This document shows, one piece after another, positions 8,391 through 17,423 of a stretch of DNA of 64,000 nt. The notes beneath the pieces are model-generated. The model worked only from the letters and a program-made list of their open reading frames with translations. It was not told where the DNA came from and did no database searches. The translations under genes and the position numbers were made by a program. The stretch is from Rhodanobacter denitrificans (GTDB taxonomy: Bacteria; Pseudomonadota; Gammaproteobacteria; Xanthomonadales; Rhodanobacteraceae): positions 62,001 through 126,000 of the forward strand of contig QFPO01000020.1 in the NCBI GenBank assembly GCA_003241385.1. Reading direction: 5' to 3'. The number at the start of each line of letters is the position of its first letter. The first letter of the stretch is position 1.

Positions 8391-9113
8391 ATGAGCGGCG
8401 CGGCGCTGGTCACCGGCGGCACGCGCGGCATCGGTCGCGCCGTGTCGGTCGCATTGAAGGGCGCAGGCTACGAGGTCGCCGCCGTCTACCACGGCGACGA
8501 CGAGGCGGCTGCCGCGTTCCGTCGCGATACCGGCATCGCCGTCCATCGCTGGGACGTCGGCGATTTCGATGCCTGCGCCGCCGGTGTGGCGCGCGTCGAA
8601 GCCGATCTCGGCCCGATCCGCGTACTGGTCAACAACGCCGGCATCACGCGCGACGCGACCCTGCACAAGATGACGCGCGAGCAGTGGAGCGAGGTGATCC
8701 ACACCAATCTCGACTCGCTGTTCAACATGTGCCGCGCCGTCGTACCGGGCATGCGCGAGCGCCGTTTCGGCCGGATCGTGAACCTCAGTTCCGTCAACGG
8801 CCTGCGCGGCCAGGCCGGGCAGACCAACTACGCCGCGAGCAAGGCCGCGGTGCTCGGCTTCACGCGTTCTCTGGCGCTGGAAAGCGCGCGTCACGGCATC
8901 ACCGTCAACGCGGTCGCACCGGGCTACTGCGACACCGACATGGTCGCCGCCATGCCTGCCGACGCGCTTCGCGTGACGGTCGGCTCGATTCCGGTCGGCC
9001 GCCTCGGCAAGCCGGAGGAGGTCGCCGCGCTGATCGCCTATCTGGCGAGCGAGGACGCCGGTTTCGTCACCGGCGCGACGTTCTCGATCAACGGCGGGCA
9101 GTGGACCGGCTGA
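8391..9113 (+). CDS. phaB: Acetoacetyl-CoA reductase (PhaB-type SDR)
   Basis: A 240-residue short-chain dehydrogenase with the NADPH-binding TGGTRGIG at residues 8-15, NNAGITRD, the catalytic Ser in VNLSSVNG, YAASK with catalytic Tyr/Lys, and PGYCDTDM. PhaB proteins rather than FabG typically show SSVNGxxGQxGQTNY and end in a short INGG-like tail, both seen here. It reduces acetoacetyl-CoA to (R)-3-hydroxybutyryl-CoA, the substrate of the PhaC encoded upstream. No beta-ketothiolase gene is in the window. The ATG at 8391 follows a G-rich stretch but no strong Shine-Dalgarno. A FabG-like ketoreductase acting in fatty-acid synthesis is less likely because a true fabG is present at 44044. Confidence 0.85.
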   Translation: MSGAALVTGGTRGIGRAVSVALKGAGYEVAAVYHGDDEAAAAFRRDTGIAVHRWDVGDFDACAAGVARVEADLGPIRVLVNNAGITRDATLHKMTREQWSEVIHTNLDSLFNMCRAVVPGMRERRFGRIVNLSSVNGLRGQAGQTNYAASKAAVLGFTRSLALESARHGITVNAVAPGYCDTDMVAAMPADALRVTVGSIPVGRLGKPEEVAALIAYLASEDAGFVTGATFSINGGQWTG

Positions 9114-9192
9114 GGCGCCGCGTCCGCCGCGGGCGACGCACGACGCCGTCGCATGACAGGAGTGCCGACGTCCGCGGCGATGTGCCACGGGC

Positions 9193-9233
9193 TTGATGCA
9201 GATCAAGGTGTACCGGCCGGACTTCGCGATAGT
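9193..9233 (+). promoter_or_regulatory. FNR/ANR-dependent promoter of the universal stress protein
   Basis: TTGATGCAGATCAA at 9193-9206 is a perfect FNR box. The -10-like GATAGT at 9228-9233 gives a start near 9240, so the box is centred at about -40.5. AGGAG at 9249-9253 and ATG at 9262 follow. Confidence 0.75.
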
Positions 9234-9261
9234 GGCGTCACCGTGGTCAGGAGTTCCCGAT

Positions 9262-10086
9262 ATGTTCTCCTTACTCTCTCTCGCGTCGGACACGGTCCCG
9301 TTCGGATCGGCCGCGAGCTTCGCCGCCGACCTCGCGTTCGCCCTCGACGCTGCGTTGACCGGACTGTGTGCGGTCCGGATGGGTGCACCGATGTCGGTGA
9401 TGGATGCTCCGACGTTTCTCGAGGACAGCGCCGAAGACCTGCGCCGACAGCGCAACCGCGCGATCGCGGCCGAACCTGCCTTTCTTCGGTGGGCGCACGA
9501 GCGTGGCGTGTCCGAGGCGAGCTGGCGGGTCGTCGAAAGTCCGCTCGACGAGGCGTTGTCGGTCGCCTGCGACTGGCACGACGCCGTCGTGCTCGGCCTT
9601 GCCGACACCGGCCAGGATCCCTGGCAGCGCGTCTCTGCCGTCGGCAGCCTGCTCGTCACGCTCGCTCATCCGTGCGTGGTCGTGCCGCCTGGAGCGGTCG
9701 CCCGGCTGTCCTGCGTAGCCCTGGCCTGGAACGGATCGCGCGAAGCCATGCGGGCGATCCACGCGGCGCGGCCGCTGCTCGAACGCGCCGAGCAGATCGT
9801 GCTGCTGAAGTCCTCCGAGACCGATGCCAAGCGCTACGGCACCTGGCATCCGCCATTCGACCTCGAGCGCTACCTCGATCTGCACGGCCTCGTGGCGGAG
9901 GTGCATACGCTGGGCGAGGCCGGTGAGCCGGCCGAATGGGCGTTGCTCGAAGCCGCCGAGGCGGCCGGCGCCGACCTGCTGGTGATGGGCGCCTACGGCC
10001 ATCGCCGCTTCACCGAATGGCTGTTCGGAGGAATGACGCAGCACGTGCTGGAACATGCGCGGATTCCGCTGTTCATGTGTCATTGA
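9262..10086 (+). CDS. Universal stress protein (tandem Usp)
   Basis: A 274-residue protein, twice the length of a single Usp domain. The second half is a clear UspA domain that ends with GADLLVMGAYGHRRFTEW and FGGMTQHVLEHARIPLF, containing the G-x2-G-x9-G ATP-binding pattern; the first half (residues 1-135) is a more degenerate copy. The start at 9262 is set by AGGAG eight bases upstream; a longer in-frame opening at 9193 would start inside the FNR box. Tandem Usps controlled by FNR/ANR proteins are typical of anoxic survival regulons in Pseudomonas and Burkholderia (established), which fits the upstream perfect FNR box. The next gene converges from the other strand 192 bases downstream. Confidence 0.88.
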   Translation: MFSLLSLASDTVPFGSAASFAADLAFALDAALTGLCAVRMGAPMSVMDAPTFLEDSAEDLRRQRNRAIAAEPAFLRWAHERGVSEASWRVVESPLDEALSVACDWHDAVVLGLADTGQDPWQRVSAVGSLLVTLAHPCVVVPPGAVARLSCVALAWNGSREAMRAIHAARPLLERAEQIVLLKSSETDAKRYGTWHPPFDLERYLDLHGLVAEVHTLGEAGEPAEWALLEAAEAAGADLLVMGAYGHRRFTEWLFGGMTQHVLEHARIPLFMCH

Positions 10087-10278
10087 CGGCGGGGTGATGC
10101 CCCTGCGGGCCGCCGCTGCGTCGCGGCCGGCCTGCCGGCTTCGAACGAGCGCGGTTGGAATCGCCCGGAGTCGTGGTCGCGTCGACCGGCGCGATTGCGG
10201 CTGATCGCCTGCTCCGGATCGACGGTGGCTTCCACCTGCCGGGTGGATCCCGCGCATGCGCGCCTGCCGGCTGCGGCT

Positions 10279-10824
10279 TCAGTCCAGCTCGTCGGACGGC
10301 GTGCGCTCGCGTGCCGGACGCTTGGCCAGCTTGCGCTGCAGCGAGCGGCGGTGCATGCCGAGCATGCGCGCGGCGGCCGAGATGTTGCCGGCCGTGTTGC
10401 TCAGCGCCTGCTGGATGTGCTCCCACTCCAGACGGTTCATCGGCGTCATCTGCGCGTCGATCTCCGGCGGCAGCGGCTCGTCGGCGAGCACGCGCAGGAT
10501 CATCGGCACGCTCGCCGGCTTCGGCAGGTAGTTGTCGGCGCCGCGCTTGATCGCCTCGACCGCGGTCGCGACGCTGGCATAGCCGGTGACGAGGATCACG
10601 CGCATGTCCGCGTGCAGCGCACGCAGCGGTGCGATCAGGTCCAGACCGGTCTCGCCGTCGAGCTTCAGATCGACCAGCGCGAAATCCGGTCGCAGCCGGC
10701 GCGCACAGGCCAGCGCGGCGGCGGCATTGGTCGCGGTCGCGATCTCCAGGCCGCGGCGCTGGAGCGAGCGCTGCAGCACGCGCAGATACAGCGCGTCGTC
10801 GTCGACCAGCAGGCCGCGCTTCAT
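10279..10824 (-). CDS. regA: RegA/PrrA/ActR-type redox response regulator
   Basis: A 181-residue response regulator. The receiver domain has the acidic pocket DDD at residues 8-10 and the phosphorylatable Asp52 in LVDLKLDGETG, with the conserved Thr in VTGYAS and Lys in KPAS. A proline-rich hinge (EPLPPE) leads to a C-terminal Fis-type helix-turn-helix (WEHIQQALSNTAGNISAAAR, then MLGMHRRSLQRKL), the hallmark layout of RegA/PrrA/ActR. Its ATG overlaps the stop of the kinase gene by 4 bases (ATGA), so expression is coupled. In other proteobacteria the pair switches respiration, carbon and hydrogen metabolism with quinone redox state; here it sits beside the FNR-box cluster. Confidence 0.88.
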   Translation of the reverse strand: MKRGLLVDDDALYLRVLQRSLQRRGLEIATATNAAAALACARRLRPDFALVDLKLDGETGLDLIAPLRALHADMRVILVTGYASVATAVEAIKRGADNYLPKPASVPMILRVLADEPLPPEIDAQMTPMNRLEWEHIQQALSNTAGNISAAARMLGMHRRSLQRKLAKRPARERTPSDELD

Positions 10825-12059
10825 CGCGCCTCCACGGCCGTCGCCGGCAGGCGGAAGCGGATGCAGACGCCACGACCGTCGCTGGCCTGCATCGACAGCT
10901 CGCCGCCGAGGCGCTCGACCGTCGCATGCGACAGCGCCAGGCCGACGCCGAGGCCGTCGGGCTTGCTGCTGCCGAACAGCCGCGCCGGCAGGAACGGCCG
11001 CGCCTGGTCGAAACCGTCGCCGTAGTCGCGGATCCGTCCGCGCAGTCCGTCGGCATCGGCCTCCAGGTGCAGGTCCACGCGCGGCGTGCCGGCGCGCACG
11101 CCGGCGTCGGCGGCATTGTTGAGCAGGGCCTGCAGCAGATGGCCGACCGCCGGATCGACGCTGGCGTAGCGGCCGATCGCGCCGCTGCGGTGCAGCTCGA
11201 CCGCCGGACGCACCAGCTGCCAGCGCTCGATCACACGCTCGAGGTCGACGCGGCGCGGCGGCCGCGCCTGGTCGCCGGTCTCGGCCGGCGCAGCGAGCTC
11301 GCGCACGCGGTCGCGGCAGACGTCGATCAGCTCGCGGATCGTCCGGTGGTCCTCGCGCAGCTCCTCGGACTGCGGACGGTCGAGCAGGTCGTCGACCATC
11401 AGCGTCAGCGTGCCGAGCGGCGTGTTGAGCTCGTGCGCGACCGAGGCGGCATGCGTCGCCAGCGCGAGGATGCCCTCGTTGCGCGCGAAGCGCTCGCGCA
11501 GCAGCGCCAGCTCGTGCTCGCGCGCGCGCAGCGCCGAGGCCAGCCGCGAGAAGAAGTACAGGACCACGCCGGCCGAGATCAGGAAATTGACCGCCATGCC
11601 CCACAGATGCAGGTCGAAGCCGTCGAGCGGCGCGCCGTGCACGTGCGCGAGCGGCCGGCCCAGACCCGCCGCGGCCGCGTAGCCGGCGCCGCAGATCGCG
11701 GCGGTCGCGTAGATCCAGCGCAGCGGCAAGGCGAGCGCGGCGAACGCGATCGGCAGCAGGAACAGCGACGTGAACGGATTGGCGACGCCGCCGCTCCAGG
11801 CGACCTGCCAGGTCAGCACTGCGACGTCGAGGGCGATGTGGACGAAGGTTTCGGCCGGGCCGGCCTCAAAGCGCCGCACGCGCCAGGCCGCGTAGAGATT
11901 GAACGCGGCGAGCACGCCGACACCGAGCCACAGCGGCGCCGGCGCGAGGGCGAGTCCGAGCGGTCCGGTCGCGACGAGGATCGCGGCGGCCTGCCCGGCG
12001 ATCGCGAGCCAGCGCAGGGTGCACAGGGTGCCGAGGATCGACGTCGAAGCGGCGCGCAT
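10821..12059 (-). CDS. regB: RegB/PrrB/ActS-type redox-sensing histidine kinase
   Basis: A 412-residue membrane kinase with about six hydrophobic segments in residues 10-172. The quinone-sensing redox box GGxxNPF is present as GGVANPF at residues 90-96 on the loop between segments. The H-box reads ASVAHELNTPLGTL with phospho-acceptor His209. Cys248 (IDVCRDRV) corresponds to the redox-active Cys of RegB in its dimerisation helix. N, G1 and G2 boxes of the ATPase domain follow (LLNNAADAG, DYGDGF, GLGVGLALSHATVERLGG). Kinase and regulator are translationally coupled. No promoter stands out in the 62 bases before it, and the upstream hydroxyacid oxidase gene may be cotranscribed. Confidence 0.87.
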   Translation of the reverse strand: MRAASTSILGTLCTLRWLAIAGQAAAILVATGPLGLALAPAPLWLGVGVLAAFNLYAAWRVRRFEAGPAETFVHIALDVAVLTWQVAWSGGVANPFTSLFLLPIAFAALALPLRWIYATAAICGAGYAAAAGLGRPLAHVHGAPLDGFDLHLWGMAVNFLISAGVVLYFFSRLASALRAREHELALLRERFARNEGILALATHAASVAHELNTPLGTLTLMVDDLLDRPQSEELREDHRTIRELIDVCRDRVRELAAPAETGDQARPPRRVDLERVIERWQLVRPAVELHRSGAIGRYASVDPAVGHLLQALLNNAADAGVRAGTPRVDLHLEADADGLRGRIRDYGDGFDQARPFLPARLFGSSKPDGLGVGLALSHATVERLGGELSMQASDGRGVCIRFRLPATAVEAR

Positions 12060-12121
12060 CGGCCGATTATCGGGGCTTGGCCAGACCGGCGCGCGCGACC
12101 GGCGGTCGCAGGCGACGCCGC

Positions 12122-13222
12122 TCAGCCGCGCCAGATCGCCGAGGCGTCGATGTCGGCGAACCGGCGCCGGCCGGTCAGCGCCATCGCCAGTTCCAGCTCG
12201 GTGCGCAGGATCTGCAGCACGTGCGCGACGCCGGTCGCGCCGGCCGCGGCCAGTCCGTAGACGTACGGCCGGCCGATCAGCACGGCCGACGCGCCGAGCG
12301 CGAGCGCCTTGAGCACGTCGGTGCCGCGCCGGATGCCGCCGTCGAGCAGCAGCGGCACGCGCCCGGCGACCGCGGCGGCGACCGCCGGCAGTGCGTCGAT
12401 CGTCGCCGGCAGCGTGTCGAGCGTGCGCCCGCCGTGGTTCGAGACGATCAGGCCGTCGACGCCGTGCGCGATCGCACGTACCGCGTCGTCGGCGCCGAGG
12501 ATGCCCTTGGCGAGGATCGGCAGCGTCGTGATCGAGCGCAGCCAGTCCAGATCGTGCCAGGTCGGCGCCTGCTCCAGCAGCGGCGTGCCGAACGCGATGC
12601 GGCCGGCCGCGGCGGCCGGCGGCGCCTGCAGGCCGCGCAGATTGACCGCCTCGATGCCGGGCGGCAACGCGAAGCCGGCGCGCTGCTCGCGATTGCGCAC
12701 GCCGTTGACCGGCGCGTCGACGGTCACGACCAGGGCGCGATAGCCGGCCGCCTCGGCGCGCTCGACGAGGGTCCGCGTGAACGCGCGATCGGGCTGGATG
12801 TAGAGCTGGAACCACAGCGGCGCCGGCGTCGCCGCGGCGATCTCCTCGAGCGTCAGGCCGGCCTGCGTGCTGACGACCATCGCGCCGCCCATCGCCGCCG
12901 CGGCCAGCGCCGAGGCGCGCTCGCCGTCCGGATGCGCCAGCGTCTGGTACGCGACCGGCGCCAGCACGATCGGGTGCGCGAGTGTCTGGCCGAACAGCGT
13001 CAGCGCGGTGTCGCCGCCGGCCAGGTCGGCCAGGACCCGGCCGGCCAGCCGCAGCCGGCCGAATGCGGCGCGGTTGTCGGCGGCGGTCGCCTCGTCGGCG
13101 GCTGCGCCGTCGAAGTACGCCCAGGCCGCCTCGCCGAGGCGCTCGCGCGCGAATGGACGATAGTCCTCGACCGCGGCGATCGCGGCCGGAATCCGTTGCA
13201 GCGGCGGCGGCAGCTCGCTCAT
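12122..13222 (-). CDS. FMN-dependent alpha-hydroxyacid oxidase/dehydrogenase
   Basis: A 366-residue TIM-barrel flavoprotein of the glycolate oxidase/L-lactate dehydrogenase family. Visible motifs are the N-terminal EAAWAYFDGAAADE with the active-site Tyr, APVAYQTLAHPDGE, QLYIQPDR, the catalytic His/Arg in SNHGGRTLD, DGGIRRGTDVLKALALGA and IGRPYVYGLA. It oxidises a 2-hydroxyacid such as lactate or glycolate, passing electrons to oxygen or the quinone pool; the substrate cannot be told from sequence. I use the ATG at 13220-13222 (MSELPPPLQR) rather than the in-frame one at 13297, because the longer N-terminus is low-complexity. It lies 62 bases upstream of regB on the same strand. Confidence 0.85.
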   Translation of the reverse strand: MSELPPPLQRIPAAIAAVEDYRPFARERLGEAAWAYFDGAAADEATAADNRAAFGRLRLAGRVLADLAGGDTALTLFGQTLAHPIVLAPVAYQTLAHPDGERASALAAAAMGGAMVVSTQAGLTLEEIAAATPAPLWFQLYIQPDRAFTRTLVERAEAAGYRALVVTVDAPVNGVRNREQRAGFALPPGIEAVNLRGLQAPPAAAAGRIAFGTPLLEQAPTWHDLDWLRSITTLPILAKGILGADDAVRAIAHGVDGLIVSNHGGRTLDTLPATIDALPAVAAAVAGRVPLLLDGGIRRGTDVLKALALGASAVLIGRPYVYGLAAAGATGVAHVLQILRTELELAMALTGRRRFADIDASAIWRG

Positions 13223-13426
13223 CGGACCGGGCCGCCGCCACGCCGGTCGTGACGGCGACGCGCCGGGCGAGGCCGAAGGCAGCGGCCAGTCGGGCACCGC
13301 GCGGCGCCGATGCGAGCGAGGATCACCGACGACTCCGCAGCGTGGACAGGCAGCCGATGAGCATCGCGCCGGGCCGCCGGCTTGGCAAGCCGCCGCGTGC
13401 GGGCCGCGACGCGATGACGCGGCCGC

Positions 13427-14641
13427 TCAGCGCTCGAGCCGCCCGAATCCGAACAGGGCCTGCAGCGGATGGCGGCGGCGCGCCAGGTAGGCACTGACCA
13501 GGCCGGCGCCGAGCATCGAGTAGGTGATGCCGTTGCCGCCGTAGGCCATCACGAACACGACGCGCGGACCGTACTGGGCGTGCGGGCCGATGAACGGCAG
13601 GCCGTCGGCGGTCTCGGCGAACGTGCCGCCCCACGAGAACGTCGGCACGATGTCCAGATGCGGCAGCAGGGTGCCGGCCTTGGCGGCGATCCTGCGTGCC
13701 TTGCGGTCGACGCGTGCATCGCGCCGCGCCGGCCGGTCGACCGCATCGTCCTCGCCGCCGACGAGCAGGCGGCTGTCCTGGGTCGTGCGCAGATACAGAT
13801 ACGGACGCGCCGACTCCCAGACCAGGGTCCGCCGCAGCGGCCCGAGCGCGGCCTCGTCGAGCGGATCGGTCACGAACGCATAGCTGCTGCGGTTGCGCGC
13901 GACGAGCCGGTCGAGCCAGTGCTGCGTCGCATAGCCGGCGGCCAGCACCACGTGGCCGGCACGCACGACCGGTCCGGCCTGCGTGCGCAGCGTGACGCCG
14001 CGCGTGGTCGCGTCGATCGAGCTGACGACTGTGCGATCGAATACCTGCATCCCGCCGCGAAGCCGCCGCGCGAGCAGCCGGTACGTGAAGCGGTACGGAT
14101 CGACCTGGGCCGCGGTCGCGCTGAGGATCGCGGCCGGCGCGCGGAATCCGTAGCGCGCCTGCAGGGATTCCGGCTCGAACCAGCGCACATCGAAGCCGTG
14201 GCGGCGGCGCAGCGAGAACTCCGCTTCGAGCGCGGCGCGATCGCGCTGCCGGCTCGCGTAGTAGAGGCTGTGCGTGCGCGCGAAGCCGACGTCGCGGACC
14301 TCGCCGGCCAGCGCGTGCAGCGATTCGATCGCCTCGGCGCAGCCGCGGTAGGCCTCGACCGCGTCGGCCTCGCCGTAGCGTTCGGCGAGATCGACCAGGT
14401 GCGTGTCGATCTCGTACTGCAGCAGGGCCGTGCTGGCCGCGGTGCTGCCCCAGCCGATGTCGCGCTGCTCGAGCACGACGACCTCGTGGCCGGCCTCGGT
14501 CAGCGCATCGGCGATCAGTGCGCCGGTGATGCCGCCGCCGACCACGGCGACCTCGCAGCGCAGATCCGACTGCAGCGCCGGAAACGCGCGCATCAGACCG
14601 TTCTTGACGGCCCAGAACGGATAGCCGCTCTTGAGATCCAT
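13427..14641 (-). CDS. FAD-dependent oxidoreductase, DAO family
   Basis: A 404-residue flavoprotein. The dinucleotide-binding fold lies near the N-terminus (EVAVVGGGITGALIADALTE at about residues 29-48, then VVVLEQRDIGWGST). A conserved C-terminal FAD loop reads FSWGGTFAETADGLPFIGPH, with GGNGITYSMLGA at the end. It resembles GlpD/PuuB-like DAO enzymes that oxidise amines or amino acids; the substrate is unknown. The start at 14639-14641 (MDLKSGYPFWAVKN) keeps the typical short N-terminal leader and is preferred over an in-frame start at 14986 that would include the AT-rich upstream region. It stands alone, with about 200 bases of featureless sequence on its downstream side. Confidence 0.8.
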   Translation of the reverse strand: MDLKSGYPFWAVKNGLMRAFPALQSDLRCEVAVVGGGITGALIADALTEAGHEVVVLEQRDIGWGSTAASTALLQYEIDTHLVDLAERYGEADAVEAYRGCAEAIESLHALAGEVRDVGFARTHSLYYASRQRDRAALEAEFSLRRRHGFDVRWFEPESLQARYGFRAPAAILSATAAQVDPYRFTYRLLARRLRGGMQVFDRTVVSSIDATTRGVTLRTQAGPVVRAGHVVLAAGYATQHWLDRLVARNRSSYAFVTDPLDEAALGPLRRTLVWESARPYLYLRTTQDSRLLVGGEDDAVDRPARRDARVDRKARRIAAKAGTLLPHLDIVPTFSWGGTFAETADGLPFIGPHAQYGPRVVFVMAYGGNGITYSMLGAGLVSAYLARRRHPLQALFGFGRLER

Positions 14642-15129
14642 CAGCGGCTCGCAGCGGCGCCGGACGCACGCCGATCGTCGCTGCGCGATGCCGCGTGCCG
14701 AAAACCGGTTCGGAGCGATTGCCGCCGCGGCGCGGACGATTCGACCGCGGAGCTGAGCTGCGACATCAGAGGATTCATGCAAATCGTTGAAATACGATAT
14801 GAATTCATCGATCGGCTCGGCGGCGGGCGAGAATCGCACAGCGCTGGCCGCCACGCAATCGGCCGGCTTCGACCGCTCCGGTGTGCGCTCCGACGGACAG
14901 GTGGATCGGATCGTCGATCGGTGCGCGCCGACGATGGCCGTCGACCCACTCGACCCGCTCGACCCCCATCGTCGCGCTTGGAACACTTCGCGTCGGACGA
15001 TCTTGAACCTGGAGATCGGCTGCGATGCGCCGCCCGGCTCGCAGGTCGCACGCCGCGCCGCACTCGACGCCTGCGGAGCGATCGGCTACCGTCGCCGTTC
15101 CTGACGTTCAGCTTTCGCGGAGACGGGTG
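14642..15129. other. 488-base intergenic region with an AT-rich pocket
   Basis: No convincing gene is seen. Within otherwise GC-rich DNA, 14775-14812 is AT-rich and contains GAATTC and several TATA-like hexamers on both strands, so it probably holds the promoter of the minus-strand flavoprotein gene. An open frame at 14787-15104 has low-complexity DPLDPLDP and no homology signal that I recognise. Confidence 0.4.
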
Positions 15130-15639
15130 ATGTCGGCCCCCCTCGTACACGACGACGCCGGCCTCGGTGTGCTCGGCCGGACCGTCGCCGATCTGCTGAT
15201 CGCGCGCGGCCTCAGCATCGTGACCGCCGAGTCGTGCAGCGGCGGCTGGATCGCGAAGGTGCTGACCGATATTCCGGGCAGCTCGTCGTGGTTCGAATGC
15301 GGCGTGGTCGCCTACAGCTACGAGGCCAAGGCAGCCCTGCTCGGCGTGCAGCCGCAGACGCTGCAGCGCACCGGCGCGGTCAGCCAGGAAACCGCGATCG
15401 AGATGGTCTCCGGCGCGCTCGCGCGCTACGGCGCCAGCGTCGCGGTCGCGGTCACCGGCATCGCCGGTCCCGGCGGCGCGACGCCCGGCAAGCCGGTCGG
15501 CACGGTCTGGATCGGCTGGAAGCGGCGCGGCGGCTATGCCCGCGCCGAACAGTTCCATTTCCCGGGCGACCGCGAGGCGGTACGGCGCAGCACGGTCGCC
15601 GCGGCGCTCGAGGGCGTGCGGCGAATTCTTACCAGCTGA
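15130..15639 (+). CDS. pncC: Nicotinamide-nucleotide amidohydrolase (CinA C-terminal domain)
   Basis: A 169-residue stand-alone CinA C-terminal domain. Family motifs are TAESCSGGWIAKVLTDIPGS at residues 32-51, the Ser/Thr-rich FECGVVAYSYEAK, and AVTGIAGPGGATPGKPVGTV. PncC deamidates nicotinamide mononucleotide to nicotinate mononucleotide for NAD recycling. The ATG at 15130 has GGAG seven bases upstream. The gene lies 130 bases before recA on the same strand, an arrangement also seen in xanthomonads, and may be partly cotranscribed with recA. Overlapping ATG/GTG (GTGATG) leaves a one-codon uncertainty in the start. Confidence 0.9.
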   Translation: MSAPLVHDDAGLGVLGRTVADLLIARGLSIVTAESCSGGWIAKVLTDIPGSSSWFECGVVAYSYEAKAALLGVQPQTLQRTGAVSQETAIEMVSGALARYGASVAVAVTGIAGPGGATPGKPVGTVWIGWKRRGGYARAEQFHFPGDREAVRRSTVAAALEGVRRILTS

Positions 15640-15676
15640 CGCGGCATCGGGCGCTGTCCGGCTGCGACCGCTGTGG

Positions 15677-15682
15677 GATAAT
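15677..15682 (+). promoter_or_regulatory. -10 element upstream of recA
   Basis: GATAAT at 15677-15682, preceded by TGTGG, lies 88 bases before recA. No good -35 and no clear LexA operator of the kinds known in xanthomonads or enterics is seen nearby by eye. Confidence 0.4.
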
Positions 15683-15769
15683 GACCGCCACTTCGCCGCA
15701 TCGTCTCAGCCCCTGAGATGCCGACGCGGCATCTTCCGCGCCGATCACTCCTATTCGAGGTACCGCCCA

Positions 15770-16801
<1,032 letters not shown>

Positions 16802-16852
16802 TCGCGGCCCACGCGTCGCGACCGGCCCCGGCCGTCGCCGCCGCCGGTCAGG

Positions 16853-16875
16853 ATGCCCGACCGCCGGTCGGGCAT
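16853..16875 (+). terminator. Terminator-like hairpin after recA
   Basis: Perfect 10-base-pair inverted repeat (16853-16862 with 16866-16875) around a 3-base loop. No U-run follows, so it may only attenuate, or protect the 3' end. Confidence 0.5.
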
Positions 16876-16967
16876 GGCTGGACGTCCCGCGTCCGCCGGC
16901 ACTAAGGTGCCGCGAACCGGCCGGACAGCCGTTGCGGCCGCCGTATCGGGTTATCGGAGAGCGCGTC

Positions 16968-17387
16968 ATGAGCCGTATCGTCAGCCGTTCCGTCTTCGCG
17001 ATCCTCGCCGGCCTCGCTGCGGCCGCGGCCGGTGCCGCCCACGCCGCCGAGGTCATCGGCAGCAGCCTGGTCTGGCCGCCGCTGCCGAGCAGCGGCTTCG
17101 TCGCCGGACGTGCCGCGACCCAGGCCGACATCGACGCCGGCAATGCGCTGTTCCTGCTCGGCGACGGCGCGCGCTCGAGCGGCGAGCCGATGGCGATCGA
17201 CATCCCGCAGTACGCCTTGTTCGACGACGAGGGCATCATCACGGTCGTCGTCGTGATCCAGGCCGAGAGCGAGGCCGGCCGCAGCCAGATCGGCGCGCGC
17301 AAGCTCGACGGCACCGCGCTGATCGGCCAGCTCGACCAGTTCAAGCTGGTCGGCACGCAGCCGCAGAGCACGCGTGCGACCGACTGA
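16968..17387 (+). CDS. Small exported protein of unknown function between recA and recX
   Basis: A 139-residue protein that I do not recognise. Residues 1-27 are a classic signal peptide (MSRIVSRSVFAILAGLAAAA, ending AAHAAE with cleavage likely after AHA). The mature part is about 112 residues, acidic, without cysteines, with a strand-rich stretch (DDEGIITVVVVIQAES) suggesting a small beta domain. GGAGA at 16956-16960 lies seven bases before the ATG. It sits 166 bases after recA and 36 bases before recX, so it may be cotranscribed with recX. Its insertion into this normally tight DNA-repair pair is unusual. Confidence 0.75.
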   Translation: MSRIVSRSVFAILAGLAAAAAGAAHAAEVIGSSLVWPPLPSSGFVAGRAATQADIDAGNALFLLGDGARSSGEPMAIDIPQYALFDDEGIITVVVVIQAESEAGRSQIGARKLDGTALIGQLDQFKLVGTQPQSTRATD

Positions 17388-17423
17388 CCGTCAGCGCCGG
17401 CGCCGTTCGCGGCGCGACCACCG

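Noticed and set aside
14787..15104. 105-residue plus-strand frame upstream of pncC
   Set aside because: No ribosome site, no homology pattern and low-complexity DPLDPLDP; it covers the likely promoter region.
15640..15769. LexA operator upstream of recA
   Set aside because: No convincing CTG-N10-CAG or TTAG/CTAA-type palindrome could be identified by eye.
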